Shown: positions 1-6,462, counted from the first letter of the stretch. The stretch: DNA of 8,768 nt from Clostridia bacterium (GCA_017621295.1 JAGATI010000197.1:1-8768), one strand, 5' to 3'. Notes: a model not told the origin generated them from the sequence alone. Made by a program: numbers and translations.

Positions 1-1
1 A

Positions 2-40
2 GTTATTACTAGTTTTGATGAATTAATAAAAATATTATAA
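2..40 (+). CDS. possible 3' end of an upstream gene (partial)
   Basis: The first 40 bases read in one frame as VITSFDELIKIL followed by TAA. This looks like an ordinary amphipathic protein C-terminus. It runs off the left edge, so no family can be named. The other two forward frames also contain early stops, and such a short open stretch could arise by chance. Confidence 0.35.
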   Translation, partial: VITSFDELIKIL

Positions 41-45
41 AATAT

Positions 46-74
46 GTAACAAATATTAAAATAATTCATATTAT
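46..74 (+). promoter_or_regulatory. weak sigma-A promoter candidate for the 97-aa gene
   Basis: GTAACA (46-51) and TATTAT (69-74) are separated by 17 bases, about 32 bases before the start codon at 106. The -35 matches consensus at only 4 of 6 positions. The region is so AT-rich that chance matches are likely. Confidence 0.3.
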
Positions 75-105
75 ATATAAAAGTAGAAGTGGGAGGTATT
101 ATAAT

Positions 106-399
106 ATGGATGGTCTATATGAAGTAGTTGTAAAAACACCAATGGGTGAAATTAAAGGAAATGTAAATTTAGTTACAAGAGGAAATGAATTAAGTGGATA
201 TATTGAAACAATGGGAAAAAGAAATAATTTTTCAGGTGGAAGAGTAAGTGGGAATAGATTCACAATTTCTGGAAATATTAATGCATCAATCACTAGTATT
301 AAATACGATATACAAGGTGAAGTAATGGGAAATACTTTAAATATTAATGCTAAGACTAATATGGGAAGTTTTAAATTACAAGGAAGAAGAATTAAATAA
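106..399 (+). CDS. small beta-rich hypothetical protein with internal repeats (97 aa)
   Basis: Function unknown. The start is well supported: GGGAGG (91-96) lies nine bases before ATG. The 97-residue product has no signal peptide, membrane segment or cysteine. Its pattern is alternating polar/hydrophobic with regularly spaced Gly-Asn turns. A G-N-x-L/F motif recurs three times (about residues 26-31, 49-56 and 75-82), and a TPMG (11-14) / TNMG (84-87) motif appears near both ends, each followed by a strand and a Gly. This fits a small beta-barrel or sandwich made of repeated hairpins. From memory, similar Gly-rich 'KTPMG' domains occur as small clostridial proteins or as extensions on oxidoreductases, but I cannot verify that here. 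The gene appears monocistronic, with a strong hairpin terminator directly after it. Being a real gene is likely; its role is not deducible. Confidence 0.8.
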   Translation: MDGLYEVVVKTPMGEIKGNVNLVTRGNELSGYIETMGKRNNFSGGRVSGNRFTISGNINASITSIKYDIQGEVMGNTLNINAKTNMGSFKLQGRRIK

Positions 400-413
400 G
401 TATAATACAAGGT

Positions 414-452
414 AAAAGTTATATATTCTAATACTAAATATATAACTTTTTT
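414..452 (+). terminator. intrinsic terminator after the 97-aa gene
   Basis: A perfect 13-bp stem (AAAAGTTATATAT at 414-426 with its complement at 438-450) encloses an 11-nt loop. It runs into a T-rich tract, TTTTTTGTTTTTT (447-459). It lies 15 bases past the stop codon, so it ends transcription of the upstream gene. The A-rich 5' arm and T-rich 3' arm suggest some activity in both directions. Confidence 0.8.
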
Positions 453-524
453 GTTTTTTAGTTAAAATGTCGATTTATAAGATTTTGTGTCTATAAATTA
501 TTTTAGGACCATAAACAAGAATTA

Positions 525-553
525 TTGAATATCAGTTAAAAAAGTTGTAAAAT
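525..553 (+). promoter_or_regulatory. sigma-A promoter for the PBECR3-like gene
   Basis: TTGAAT (525-530), a 17-base spacer and TAAAAT (548-553) match the sigma-A consensus at 4/6 and 5/6 positions. The predicted transcript would begin around 560, giving a leader of about 16 nt containing the AGAGGT SD (566-571). An upstream terminator at 414-452 makes an independent promoter necessary. Confidence 0.5.
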
Positions 554-575
554 GCCATATATTAAGAGGTATTAA

Positions 576-920
576 ATGAATAGACAAATAGGAAAAGTAA
601 ACAAAAAAGTTATTAAATTATTATCTTTAGAATATAAAGAAGAACTGCCCATTATACTTGGAGATTCAAACATAGAACATATGAAAAGACAGCATCCACA
701 AGATTACTATAAATATGGAGATAAAATAATGGATATTGTAAATAATCCAAATCAAGGTTCTATTGAATATATAAAAGAATATAAAGTTGATAATGAATTT
801 ATATTAGTAGCAGTAAGAATATCAAATAGAGGAACTATGTTTGCAAAAACAATGTTTAAAATGACAGAAAGAAAGATAAAAATTTATTTGCAAAATGGGT
901 ATGCTAAAAAATACAAATAA
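576..920 (+). CDS. stand-alone PBECR3-like (phage Barnase-EndoU-ColicinE5/D-RelE) nuclease-domain protein
   Basis: The 114-aa product reads as almost nothing but a PBECR3-type domain. It opens with IGKVNKKVIKLL (5-16). Then come a strand (PIIL, 25-28), a helix carrying His35, and H40-P41 in the signature H-x4-HP-x-DYYKY (35-47). An NNP turn (56-58), a strand pair EYKVDNEFILVAVRI (68-82) with Arg81, and a C-terminal YLQNGY-type end follow. As I recall the family, this domain is usually found in phage head or mobile-element proteins, where it is predicted to be a metal-independent RNase of the BECR fold. Here it stands alone, without signal peptide or membrane anchor, so a cytoplasmic protein is expected. 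SD AGAGGT sits 4-9 bases before ATG. No antitoxin protein gene is adjacent; instead a strongly promoted structured RNA starts 40 bases after the stop. Family assignment comes from motif recognition only. Nuclease activity and any toxin role are inferences. Confidence 0.8.
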   Translation: MNRQIGKVNKKVIKLLSLEYKEELPIILGDSNIEHMKRQHPQDYYKYGDKIMDIVNNPNQGSIEYIKEYKVDNEFILVAVRISNRGTMFAKTMFKMTERKIKIYLQNGYAKKYK

Positions 921-925
921 AATAC

Positions 926-954
926 TTGAAAAGTAAAAAAATGTATATTATAAT
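926..954 (+). promoter_or_regulatory. near-consensus sigma-A promoter of the structured RNA
   Basis: TTGAAA (926-931), exactly 17 bases of spacer and a perfect TATAAT (949-954), with a TG three bases upstream of TATATTATAAT. The -35 starts five bases after the preceding stop codon. The predicted transcription start is near 961. This is one of the two best promoters in the window, and no convincing protein gene follows it. Confidence 0.75.
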
Positions 955-960
955 ATATTT

Positions 961-1094
961 AGAATACAATAATAAAGAAAAGTTTCTGAGGGCGGAACAG
1001 GCAGCCGCCACCCATTGTTAGGAGATGTAGAAATGTCAAACTACCTAAACTTTTCTTTTACTAAAAGAGGGCATCAGCAATGGTGCTCTTTTTT
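961..1094 (+). ncRNA. candidate structured small RNA, about 134 nt, family unknown
   Basis: A consensus promoter and an intrinsic terminator delimit a transcript with no convincing long ORF. The core is strikingly GC-rich against its AT-rich surroundings. A perfect 12-bp closing helix pairs 974-985 with 1047-1058. Inside it are a GGCGG/CCGCC hairpin (991-995 with 1005-1009, 9-nt loop) and a second hairpin (GTAG 1027-1030 with CTAC 1041-1044), joined by CCCATT. This gives a three-way-junction-like fold ahead of the terminator. It does not match my recollection of 6S, small SRP, tmRNA, T-box, ZTP, THF, c-di-GMP or purine riboswitch consensus patterns. A cis-regulatory role is unlikely because a convergent tRNA, not a gene, lies downstream. 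It contains an SD-preceded 22-codon frame (1033-1101) that is probably incidental. Family and function are unknown. Confidence 0.65.
1068..1094 (+). terminator. intrinsic terminator of the structured RNA
   Basis: A 9-bp stem with G-U wobbles pairs 1068-1076 with 1081-1089 around a GCAA (GNRA-type) tetraloop. Six T residues (1089-1094) follow. It is the most GC-containing terminator in the window and fixes the 3' end of the RNA near 1094. Confidence 0.8.
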
Positions 1095-1110
1095 GAGGTA
1101 ATTTAAATTC

Positions 1111-1146
1111 ATAATGTATTAAGAATCTATGATTTAGATACATTAT
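1111..1146. repeat. short inverted repeat, function unclear
   Basis: ATAATGTAT (1111-1119) is perfectly complementary to ATACATTAT (1138-1146) across an 18-base loop. It lies just past the RNA terminator and has no T tract, so it is at best a secondary hairpin. It could be chance in such AT-rich DNA. Confidence 0.35.
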
Positions 1147-1180
1147 TCAATATAAAAAATGTGAATGTAAAATATAATGT

Positions 1181-1253
1181 AAATTATTAGTCATAAAAAA
1201 TGTCATTATAGGATTTACTATGCTATAATGACATTTTTTATGACTAATAATTT
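1181..1253. terminator. perfect 31-bp palindrome, likely bidirectional terminator
   Basis: Bases 1181-1211 are perfectly complementary to 1223-1253 around an 11-nt loop, giving an unusually long flawless hairpin. Within each arm the inner 11 bp (TGTCATTATAG and its complement) is flanked by A6 on the left and T6 on the right. From either strand it therefore reads as a stem followed by a U tract. It sits exactly between the plus-strand RNA and the minus-strand tRNA, and its edge touches the tRNA's encoded CCA. Ending both convergent transcripts is the natural reading. The outer arms exceed what termination needs, so a small palindromic mobile repeat cannot be excluded. Confidence 0.7.
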
Positions 1254-1327
1254 GGCTGGGGTACTGTGATTCGAACACAGGAATGTCGGAGTCAGAGTCC
1301 GATGCCTTACCGCTTGGCGATACCCCA
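1253..1327 (-). tRNA. tRNA-Gln, anticodon CTG
   Basis: The minus strand folds as a complete cloverleaf. The acceptor stem is TGGGGTA/TACCCCA, the D arm GCC...GGC, and the anticodon stem TCGGA/TCCGA with loop CTCTGAC. The variable loop is CATTC, and the T arm CTGTG-TTCGAAT-CACAG. The loop places CTG at positions 34-36, reading the glutamine codon CAG. A discriminator G and a genomically encoded CCA (1253-1255) complete the 3' end. The gene is transcribed toward the 31-bp palindrome, which probably terminates it. No clear upstream promoter was identified in the AT-rich sequence beyond 1327. A separate TTG-anticodon tRNA-Gln for CAA codons would be expected elsewhere. Confidence 0.95.
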
Positions 1328-1480
1328 ATATATGTATAATATACAGATTAGATATACTGATATTATAATTTTCTTTGTACAAACATCTTTAGGATAAATA
1401 ATGCTAAAATATCAATACTTAAATATAATAACACAACTATAAAAAAAATTCTATACTTACAGAAAAAATAATTTATAAAT

Positions 1481-2893
<1,413 letters not shown>

Positions 2894-2959
2894 AGTTTAA
2901 AAGAAGATTTGATAAAATTGTTTAGTTTACAGAGATTCTATGACGGTTTTAAATATTAT

Positions 2960-2999
2960 AAAAAAAGAGCCACCAAAGGATAAGTTCCTGAGGTGGCTT
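2960..2999 (-). terminator. intrinsic terminator of the 74-aa minus-strand gene
   Basis: On the minus strand, AGCCACC (2998-2992) pairs with GGTGGCT (2974-2968). An inner AGGA/TCCT helix (2989-2986 with 2980-2977) extends the hairpin, and seven T residues follow (2966-2960). The hairpin begins six bases past the stop codon. Read on the plus strand it has no T tract, so it is not a good terminator for eno. Confidence 0.8.
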
Positions 3000-3004
3000 G
3001 ACGA

Positions 3005-3229
3005 TTACTTGAACTGTGAGCAGAGCTCATCTGACTCAGAAGTGTTGGTATTGTTACCAATCATTTGAGCAAGAATGTCGGCAATGCGATTAAGAGCTAT
3101 AGTCTGCTCCTGAATCGCAAGTGTCTGCTCGGTAATGGATTTATTCTGCCAAGATATTGAGTCTGCCATGTTTTTCATTGTTCTTTTCTGTGCATCAAGA
3201 AGTGCACAGACATCTCTAAGATCGTACAT
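3005..3229 (-). CDS. 74-aa coiled-coil hypothetical protein in a self-contained cassette
   Basis: Function not recognised. ATG at 3229 is preferred: GGAGG (3242-3238) lies eight bases upstream, whereas an in-frame TTG at 3244 overlaps that SD. The product begins MYDLRDVCALLDAQKR. It contains a stretch of heptads (ITEQTLA, IQEQTIA, LNRIADI, roughly residues 32-52) predicting an amphipathic, oligomerising helix. It ends in a polar acidic tail with a late Cys (NTSESDELCSQFK). There is no signal peptide or membrane segment. Base composition is clearly higher in GC than eno and dxs on either side, and its codon use differs (many CTG, GCG/GCC-type choices), suggesting horizontal transfer. It has its own promoter, structured leader and terminator, and runs opposite to both neighbours. 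The unit looks like an insertion between housekeeping genes. Coiled-coil content alone does not indicate a role; an adaptor, small regulator or phage-derived protein are all possible. Confidence 0.75.
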   Translation of the reverse strand: MYDLRDVCALLDAQKRTMKNMADSISWQNKSITEQTLAIQEQTIALNRIADILAQMIGNNTNTSESDELCSQFK

Positions 3230-3256
3230 TGAGATTTCCTCCAAAAAATTATTTTT

Positions 3257-3315
3257 GTACTAATGCTGCGATAAATCCTTAAATGAAAAAGGAAAATTTT
3301 TTTAAATGTTAGTAC
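3257..3315 (-). promoter_or_regulatory. structured leader of the 74-aa gene
   Basis: The predicted transcript starts at about 3317 and has an 87-nt leader. GTACTAA (3315-3309) at its very beginning is complementary to TTAGTAC (3263-3257) just upstream of the SD. Between them lies an A/T-rich stretch containing TCCTT/AAGGA-like complementarity. The fold could modulate translation, but I recognise no riboswitch class. Confidence 0.35.
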
Positions 3316-3323
3316 ATAACTAT

Positions 3324-3352
3324 ATTGTAACACAAATTAACATAAAATGCAA
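3324..3352 (-). promoter_or_regulatory. sigma-A promoter of the 74-aa gene
   Basis: On the minus strand TTGCAT (3352-3347), 17 bases and TACAAT (3329-3324) match the consensus at 4/6 and 5/6 positions with ideal spacing. It points away from dxs and supports the minus-strand gene being expressed on its own. Confidence 0.6.
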
Positions 3353-3420
3353 ATTTTGAAATAATGAACCAATCACTAGTAAAAATGAAATAAATAAAAA
3401 TTTAGTAAGGGTTACTAAAA

Positions 3421-3449
3421 TTAGTTATGAATTAAAAAAGTAATATAAT
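3421..3449 (+). promoter_or_regulatory. candidate dxs promoter
   Basis: A perfect TATAAT (3444-3449) lies 63 bases before the preferred dxs start, with a weak TTAGTT (3421-3426) 17 bases upstream. A second TATAAT (3460-3465) is also available. The position, between divergent units, makes a promoter necessary here, but the -35 is poor. Confidence 0.4.
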
Positions 3450-3512
3450 AGACAAAGCTATAATAATGTGTTATTATATGAAACAAACTTGGTGAAAAAG
3501 GCGGAAAATGTT

Positions 3513-4742
3513 ATGGACAATATATTAGAGAAAGTAAATATGCCAGAGGATTTAAAAACTCTTAATATAAAAGAAAAAGAAAAATTAGCAGAAGAAATTA
3601 GAAAATTTATTTTAGATAATGTTTCAAAAACAGGAGGACATTTAGCTTCAAACTTAGGTGTAGTAGAGCTTACAATTGCATTACATAGTGTATTTAATAT
3701 GCCAGATGATAAGATAATTTGGGATGTTGGACATCAGACATATGTACATAAAATTTTAACTGGAAGAAAAGATAAATTTAATACATTGAGACAATTAGAT
3801 GGTTTAGCAGGTTTTCCAAAGACATCAGAATCAGAATATGATTCTTTTAATACAGGACATAGTAGTACATCGATTTCTACTGCACTTGGAATGGCAAGAG
3901 CAAGGGACATAAAAGGGGAAAATAATAGTATTATTGCAGTAATTGGTGATGGTGCATTAACAGGAGGAATGGCTTTAGAAGCTTTAAATGATGCAGGTTG
4001 TAGTAGTACAAGTTTAATTGTTATTCTTAATGATAATGAAATGAGTATATCGAAAAATGTTGGCGGAATTTCTATGCTATTAAGTAAAATAAGAACTAAA
4101 AAGGCATATACTAAATCAAATCAATATTTAAAAAGAAGCTTGAATAAAGTTCCATATATAGGTAAAAAGATTATAAGAATAACAAGAAAGATTAAATATG
4201 GAATTAAACAGTTATTTATACCAAATATGTTTTTTGAAGATTTAGGATTTAGATATTTAGGTCCAATTGATGGTAATAATATAGAAAAAGTTCAAAATAT
4301 ATTAGAAATCGCTAAAAAAGTAAAAGGACCAGTACTTGTACATGTTGTTACTAAAAAAGGAAAAGGATATAAAATAGCAGAGGAAAATCCTGATAAATTT
4401 CATAGTACGTCTAGTTTTGATATACAAACAGGAAAATGTAAAAAAGAGAAAAACGCTGATTATTCAAAAATCTTTGGAGAAAAGTTAGTAAATTTAGCAA
4501 AGGAGGATAAGAATATTGTAGCTATAACTGCTGCAATGTGTGACGGAACAGGACTTTCTAAATTTAAAAAGCAATTTCCAGAAAGATTTTTTGATGTAGG
4601 TATTGCAGAACAGCATGCTTTAGGATTAGCAGCAGGAATGGCAAAAAATGGTATGATACCAGTAGTTCCAATATATTCATCATTTACCAAAGAGGTTATG
4701 ATCAAGTCGTGCATGATATTTGTCTTCAGAATTTACCAGTAA
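3513..4742 (+). CDS. dxs: 1-deoxy-D-xylulose-5-phosphate synthase, 5' part of a frameshifted gene
   Basis: Dxs condenses pyruvate and glyceraldehyde-3-phosphate to DXP, feeding isoprenoids, thiamine and pyridoxal. ATG 3513 (MDNILEKVNMPEDLKTLN) matches the family's usual N-terminus. An AAGGCGG element sits eight bases upstream; an in-frame ATG at 3468 would add 15 atypical residues without an SD. From that start the visible motifs are SKTGGHLASNLGVVEL (from about residue 38) and WDVGHQTY (70-77, His74). The thiamine-diphosphate signature GDGALTGG (145-152) runs to NDN (173-175). LGPIDG precedes the transketolase-like pyrimidine domain. FDVGIAEQHALGLAAG carries the catalytic Glu366. Homology stops at YSSF (388-391, codon ending at 4685). 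After that the frame gives a foreign tail (TKEVMIKSCMIFVFRIYQ) and stops at 4742. The next frame continues Dxs exactly from there. One missing base, most simply a fourth T at 4683-4685, restores a normal protein of about 628 aa. Confidence 0.9.
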   Translation: MDNILEKVNMPEDLKTLNIKEKEKLAEEIRKFILDNVSKTGGHLASNLGVVELTIALHSVFNMPDDKIIWDVGHQTYVHKILTGRKDKFNTLRQLDGLAGFPKTSESEYDSFNTGHSSTSISTALGMARARDIKGENNSIIAVIGDGALTGGMALEALNDAGCSSTSLIVILNDNEMSISKNVGGISMLLSKIRTKKAYTKSNQYLKRSLNKVPYIGKKIIRITRKIKYGIKQLFIPNMFFEDLGFRYLGPIDGNNIEKVQNILEIAKKVKGPVLVHVVTKKGKGYKIAEENPDKFHSTSSFDIQTGKCKKEKNADYSKIFGEKLVNLAKEDKNIVAITAAMCDGTGLSKFKKQFPERFFDVGIAEQHALGLAAGMAKNGMIPVVPIYSSFTKEVMIKSCMIFVFRIYQ

Positions 4743-5398
4743 TTATGTGTGTAGATAGGGCAGGTATAGTAGGAAATGATGGCGAAACACATCAAGGAAT
4801 TTTAGATTTAGCTTTCTTTTCTTTAGTACCAAATTTAACCATATTAGCCCCAAAGGATTTTAAAGAATTAGAGCAAATGCTAGAATTTGCAGTTGATTTA
4901 AAAAAGCCAGTTGTTATTAGATATCCAAGAGGTGGAGAAGGGAAAGTAAAATTTGAAAGTCATAAAGCTATTAAATTAGGTGAATCAGAAACATTAAAAG
5001 AAGGTAAGGATTTAACAATTGTAGGAATTGGAAAAATGGTTTCAAGAGCATTAGAGGTTTCTGATTTATTAGAGGAGTATGGAATTTCTTGTGATGTAAT
5101 AAATGCAAGATTTTTGAAGCCATTTGATAAAAAGCCTATATTAGAGTCTATAAATAAAACTAATAAAGTAATAACAATTGAAGATGGAATTTTAAGAGGT
5201 GGACTTGCTACAACAGTTAAAGAGTTAATAGTTGAAAATAATATAAAAGATATAAATATAAAGTCATATGGATATAATGATACTTTTGTAAAGCATGGTT
5301 CAGTAGAAGAGTTAGAAAATATTTATGGATTAGATGCAAATTCAATTGTAGAAAGTATAAAAAAAGAAATATGTATACAAGAAAAAATAATGAGGTAA
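4709..5398 (+). CDS. dxs: 1-deoxy-D-xylulose-5-phosphate synthase, 3' part of a frameshifted gene
   Basis: This segment holds the rest of Dxs. Homology in this frame actually begins at about 4688 with QRGYDQVVHDICLQNLP, so the ATG at 4709 is just the first Met in frame and lacks a proper SD. It completes the pyrimidine-binding domain (DRAGIVGNDGETHQGILDLAF, LAPKDFKELEQM, VIRYPRGGEG) and contains the C-terminal transketolase domain (from about VGIGKMVSRALEV through VINARFLKPFD, TIEDGILRGGLATTV, and the closing HGSVEELENIYGLD). This half alone cannot be an active synthase because the thiamine-diphosphate motif and catalytic Glu are in the other half. It ends at TAA 5396-5398, twelve bases before ylmH, suggesting co-transcription. 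Confidence 0.9.
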   Translation: MHDICLQNLPVIMCVDRAGIVGNDGETHQGILDLAFFSLVPNLTILAPKDFKELEQMLEFAVDLKKPVVIRYPRGGEGKVKFESHKAIKLGESETLKEGKDLTIVGIGKMVSRALEVSDLLEEYGISCDVINARFLKPFDKKPILESINKTNKVITIEDGILRGGLATTVKELIVENNIKDINIKSYGYNDTFVKHGSVEELENIYGLDANSIVESIKKEICIQEKIMR

Positions 5399-5410
5399 GA
5401 TAAAAAAGTT

Positions 5411-6196
5411 ATGCAAAAAAAAGAATTATTACAAAAATATAAAAAAGAAGAAGAAAGACTTTTAGTAGCAAAATTATTAGATAAAATAGAATTTTGTGAA
5501 AGAAGAAATAAAATAGAATATACAGATTTTTTAGATGAGCATCAAGAAAATATATTAAAAAATGTATTATGTATTTTAAAAAAAGATTTTATTTTATATG
5601 GAGGATATGAGGAAGCGGAACGTAAAATTTTAATTTTATATCCACAAAAATTAAAATCTATATTTGAAGAAAATAAATTTAATCTAAATACAATAATTAC
5701 TGTATTTAGATTATTACCATTAAAAGAAGAAATACAAAAATTAAATCATAGGGCATATTTGGGAGGATTAATAAAACTTGGAATAAAAAGAGAAAAAATA
5801 GGAGATATAATAATACATGATGATGGTGCAGATATTTTAATTTTAAAAGATATTGAGAAATATTTATATACTAATATTCTTACATTAAAAAGATTTCAGA
5901 ATTGTAATATACAAATGGTAGATTTAGAAAATATTAGTAAAAAAAATCAAGAGATGCAAGAAAAAAGAATTGTAGTATCTTCTTTAAGATTAGATAATAT
6001 AATATCAGAAATATGTAATACATCAAGAAATAAGGCAAATGAGATTATTTTGGCTGAGAAGGTTTTAGTTAATAGCCAAAGTATAACAAAAAATACAAAG
6101 ATACTTAGCCAAAACGATAAAATAACAATAAGAGGAAAAGGTAGATTTTTAATAAAACAGATTTTAGATGAAACGAAAAAAGGAAAATTCCTATAA
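5411..6196 (+). CDS. ylmH: YlmH/RqcP2-family S4-domain RNA-binding protein
   Basis: YlmH-family protein, 261 aa, the family's usual length. In Bacillus, YlmH (RqcP2) binds stalled large ribosomal subunits carrying peptidyl-tRNA and acts in ribosome-associated quality control. Visible signatures are KLLDKIEFCERRNKIEYTDFLD (21-42), YGGYEEAERKILILYP (63-78) and HRAYLGGLIKLGIKREKIGDI (113-133, the most diagnostic block), then DDGADILIL (137-145). The C-terminal S4 RNA-binding domain spans about 189-250 (SSLRLDNIISEI...KANEIIL...VLVN...IRGKGRFLI). The protein is basic and soluble. It follows dxs by only twelve bases. Its best SD is GAGG (5392-5395) overlapping the dxs stop, about 15 bases from ATG, which is long, so translation may be partly coupled to dxs. 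The family is typically linked to the ylmE-F-G-divIVA division cluster, so this dxs neighbourhood is uncommon. No terminator with a strong U tract follows. Confidence 0.93.
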   Translation: MQKKELLQKYKKEEERLLVAKLLDKIEFCERRNKIEYTDFLDEHQENILKNVLCILKKDFILYGGYEEAERKILILYPQKLKSIFEENKFNLNTIITVFRLLPLKEEIQKLNHRAYLGGLIKLGIKREKIGDIIIHDDGADILILKDIEKYLYTNILTLKRFQNCNIQMVDLENISKKNQEMQEKRIVVSSLRLDNIISEICNTSRNKANEIILAEKVLVNSQSITKNTKILSQNDKITIRGKGRFLIKQILDETKKGKFL

Positions 6197-6220
6197 TAAT
6201 AAATTTTTATAAATAAAGTG

Positions 6221-6249
6221 TTGACAAATAAGAACATGTGTTCTATAAT
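6221..6249 (+). promoter_or_regulatory. perfect-consensus sigma-A promoter without an adjacent gene
   Basis: TTGACA (6221-6226), 17-base spacer and TATAAT (6244-6249) match the consensus at all 12 positions. Transcription would begin near 6256. No protein gene starts within the next 245 bases; the first is folD at 6505. The 6197-6504 gap therefore holds this promoter, a LexA box, a long AT-rich stretch with only trivial frames (17 codons or fewer, without SD) and the folD ribosome-binding region. The product may be folD mRNA with a long leader or an unrecognised small RNA. Confidence 0.85.
6232..6243. promoter_or_regulatory. LexA (SOS) operator inside the promoter spacer
   Basis: GAACATGTGTTC is an inverted repeat matching the Gram-positive LexA box pattern GAAC-N4-GTTC. 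It lies wholly within the 17-base spacer, directly abutting the -10 hexamer. Bound LexA would occlude RNA polymerase. A promoter this strong is expected to be silent until DNA damage inactivates LexA. The motif match is direct; regulation is inferred. Confidence 0.8.
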
Positions 6250-6462
6250 GACCAAAGTGATATATCTTATAATAATCTAGATGTGATATTTACGAATTTT
6301 CAATATAAGTATAACACTATTACAAAAGAAAAAATGTTTTATAAGGGTAAAAAAAATTTATTTAATAAAAATAATTATAAATTGTAAAATAAAAAATAAA
6401 TAAGTAAAATATTACAGAATTAATATGTTTTTAAGTTATAATTTGCATAAATATAAATTAAG

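Noticed and set aside
99..410. Minus-strand open frame opposite the 97-aa gene
   Set aside because: It mirrors a well-supported plus-strand gene with SD and terminator, has low-complexity Leu/Ile/Phe/Pro-rich content and no SD of its own.
961..1094. Assignment of the structured RNA to a riboswitch or T-box
   Set aside because: No downstream gene on the same strand; the next feature is a convergent tRNA. The core does not match the consensus of the riboswitch classes I know.
2967..2999. Hairpin as the terminator of eno
   Set aside because: On the plus strand it is followed by TTGACG rather than a T tract; orientation and the seven T residues fit the minus-strand gene.
4643..4649. In-phase slippery heptamer A AAA AAT upstream of the dxs frame break, suggesting programmed -1 frameshifting
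   Set aside because: Slipping there would replace the conserved NGMIPVVPIYSSF stretch, which is clearly coded in the original frame up to 4685. The break must lie at 4683-4688, where no slippery sequence exists.
5947..6255. Minus-strand open frame overlapping the end of ylmH and the LexA promoter
   Set aside because: It is the complement of the S4-domain coding region; the translation is low-complexity hydrophobic sequence typical of antisense shadows.
6326..6379. 17-codon frame (MFYKGKKNLFNKNNYKL) downstream of the SOS promoter as a damage-induced peptide
   Set aside because: There is no SD before its ATG, and the Lys/Asn/Tyr content is what random AT-rich DNA encodes.
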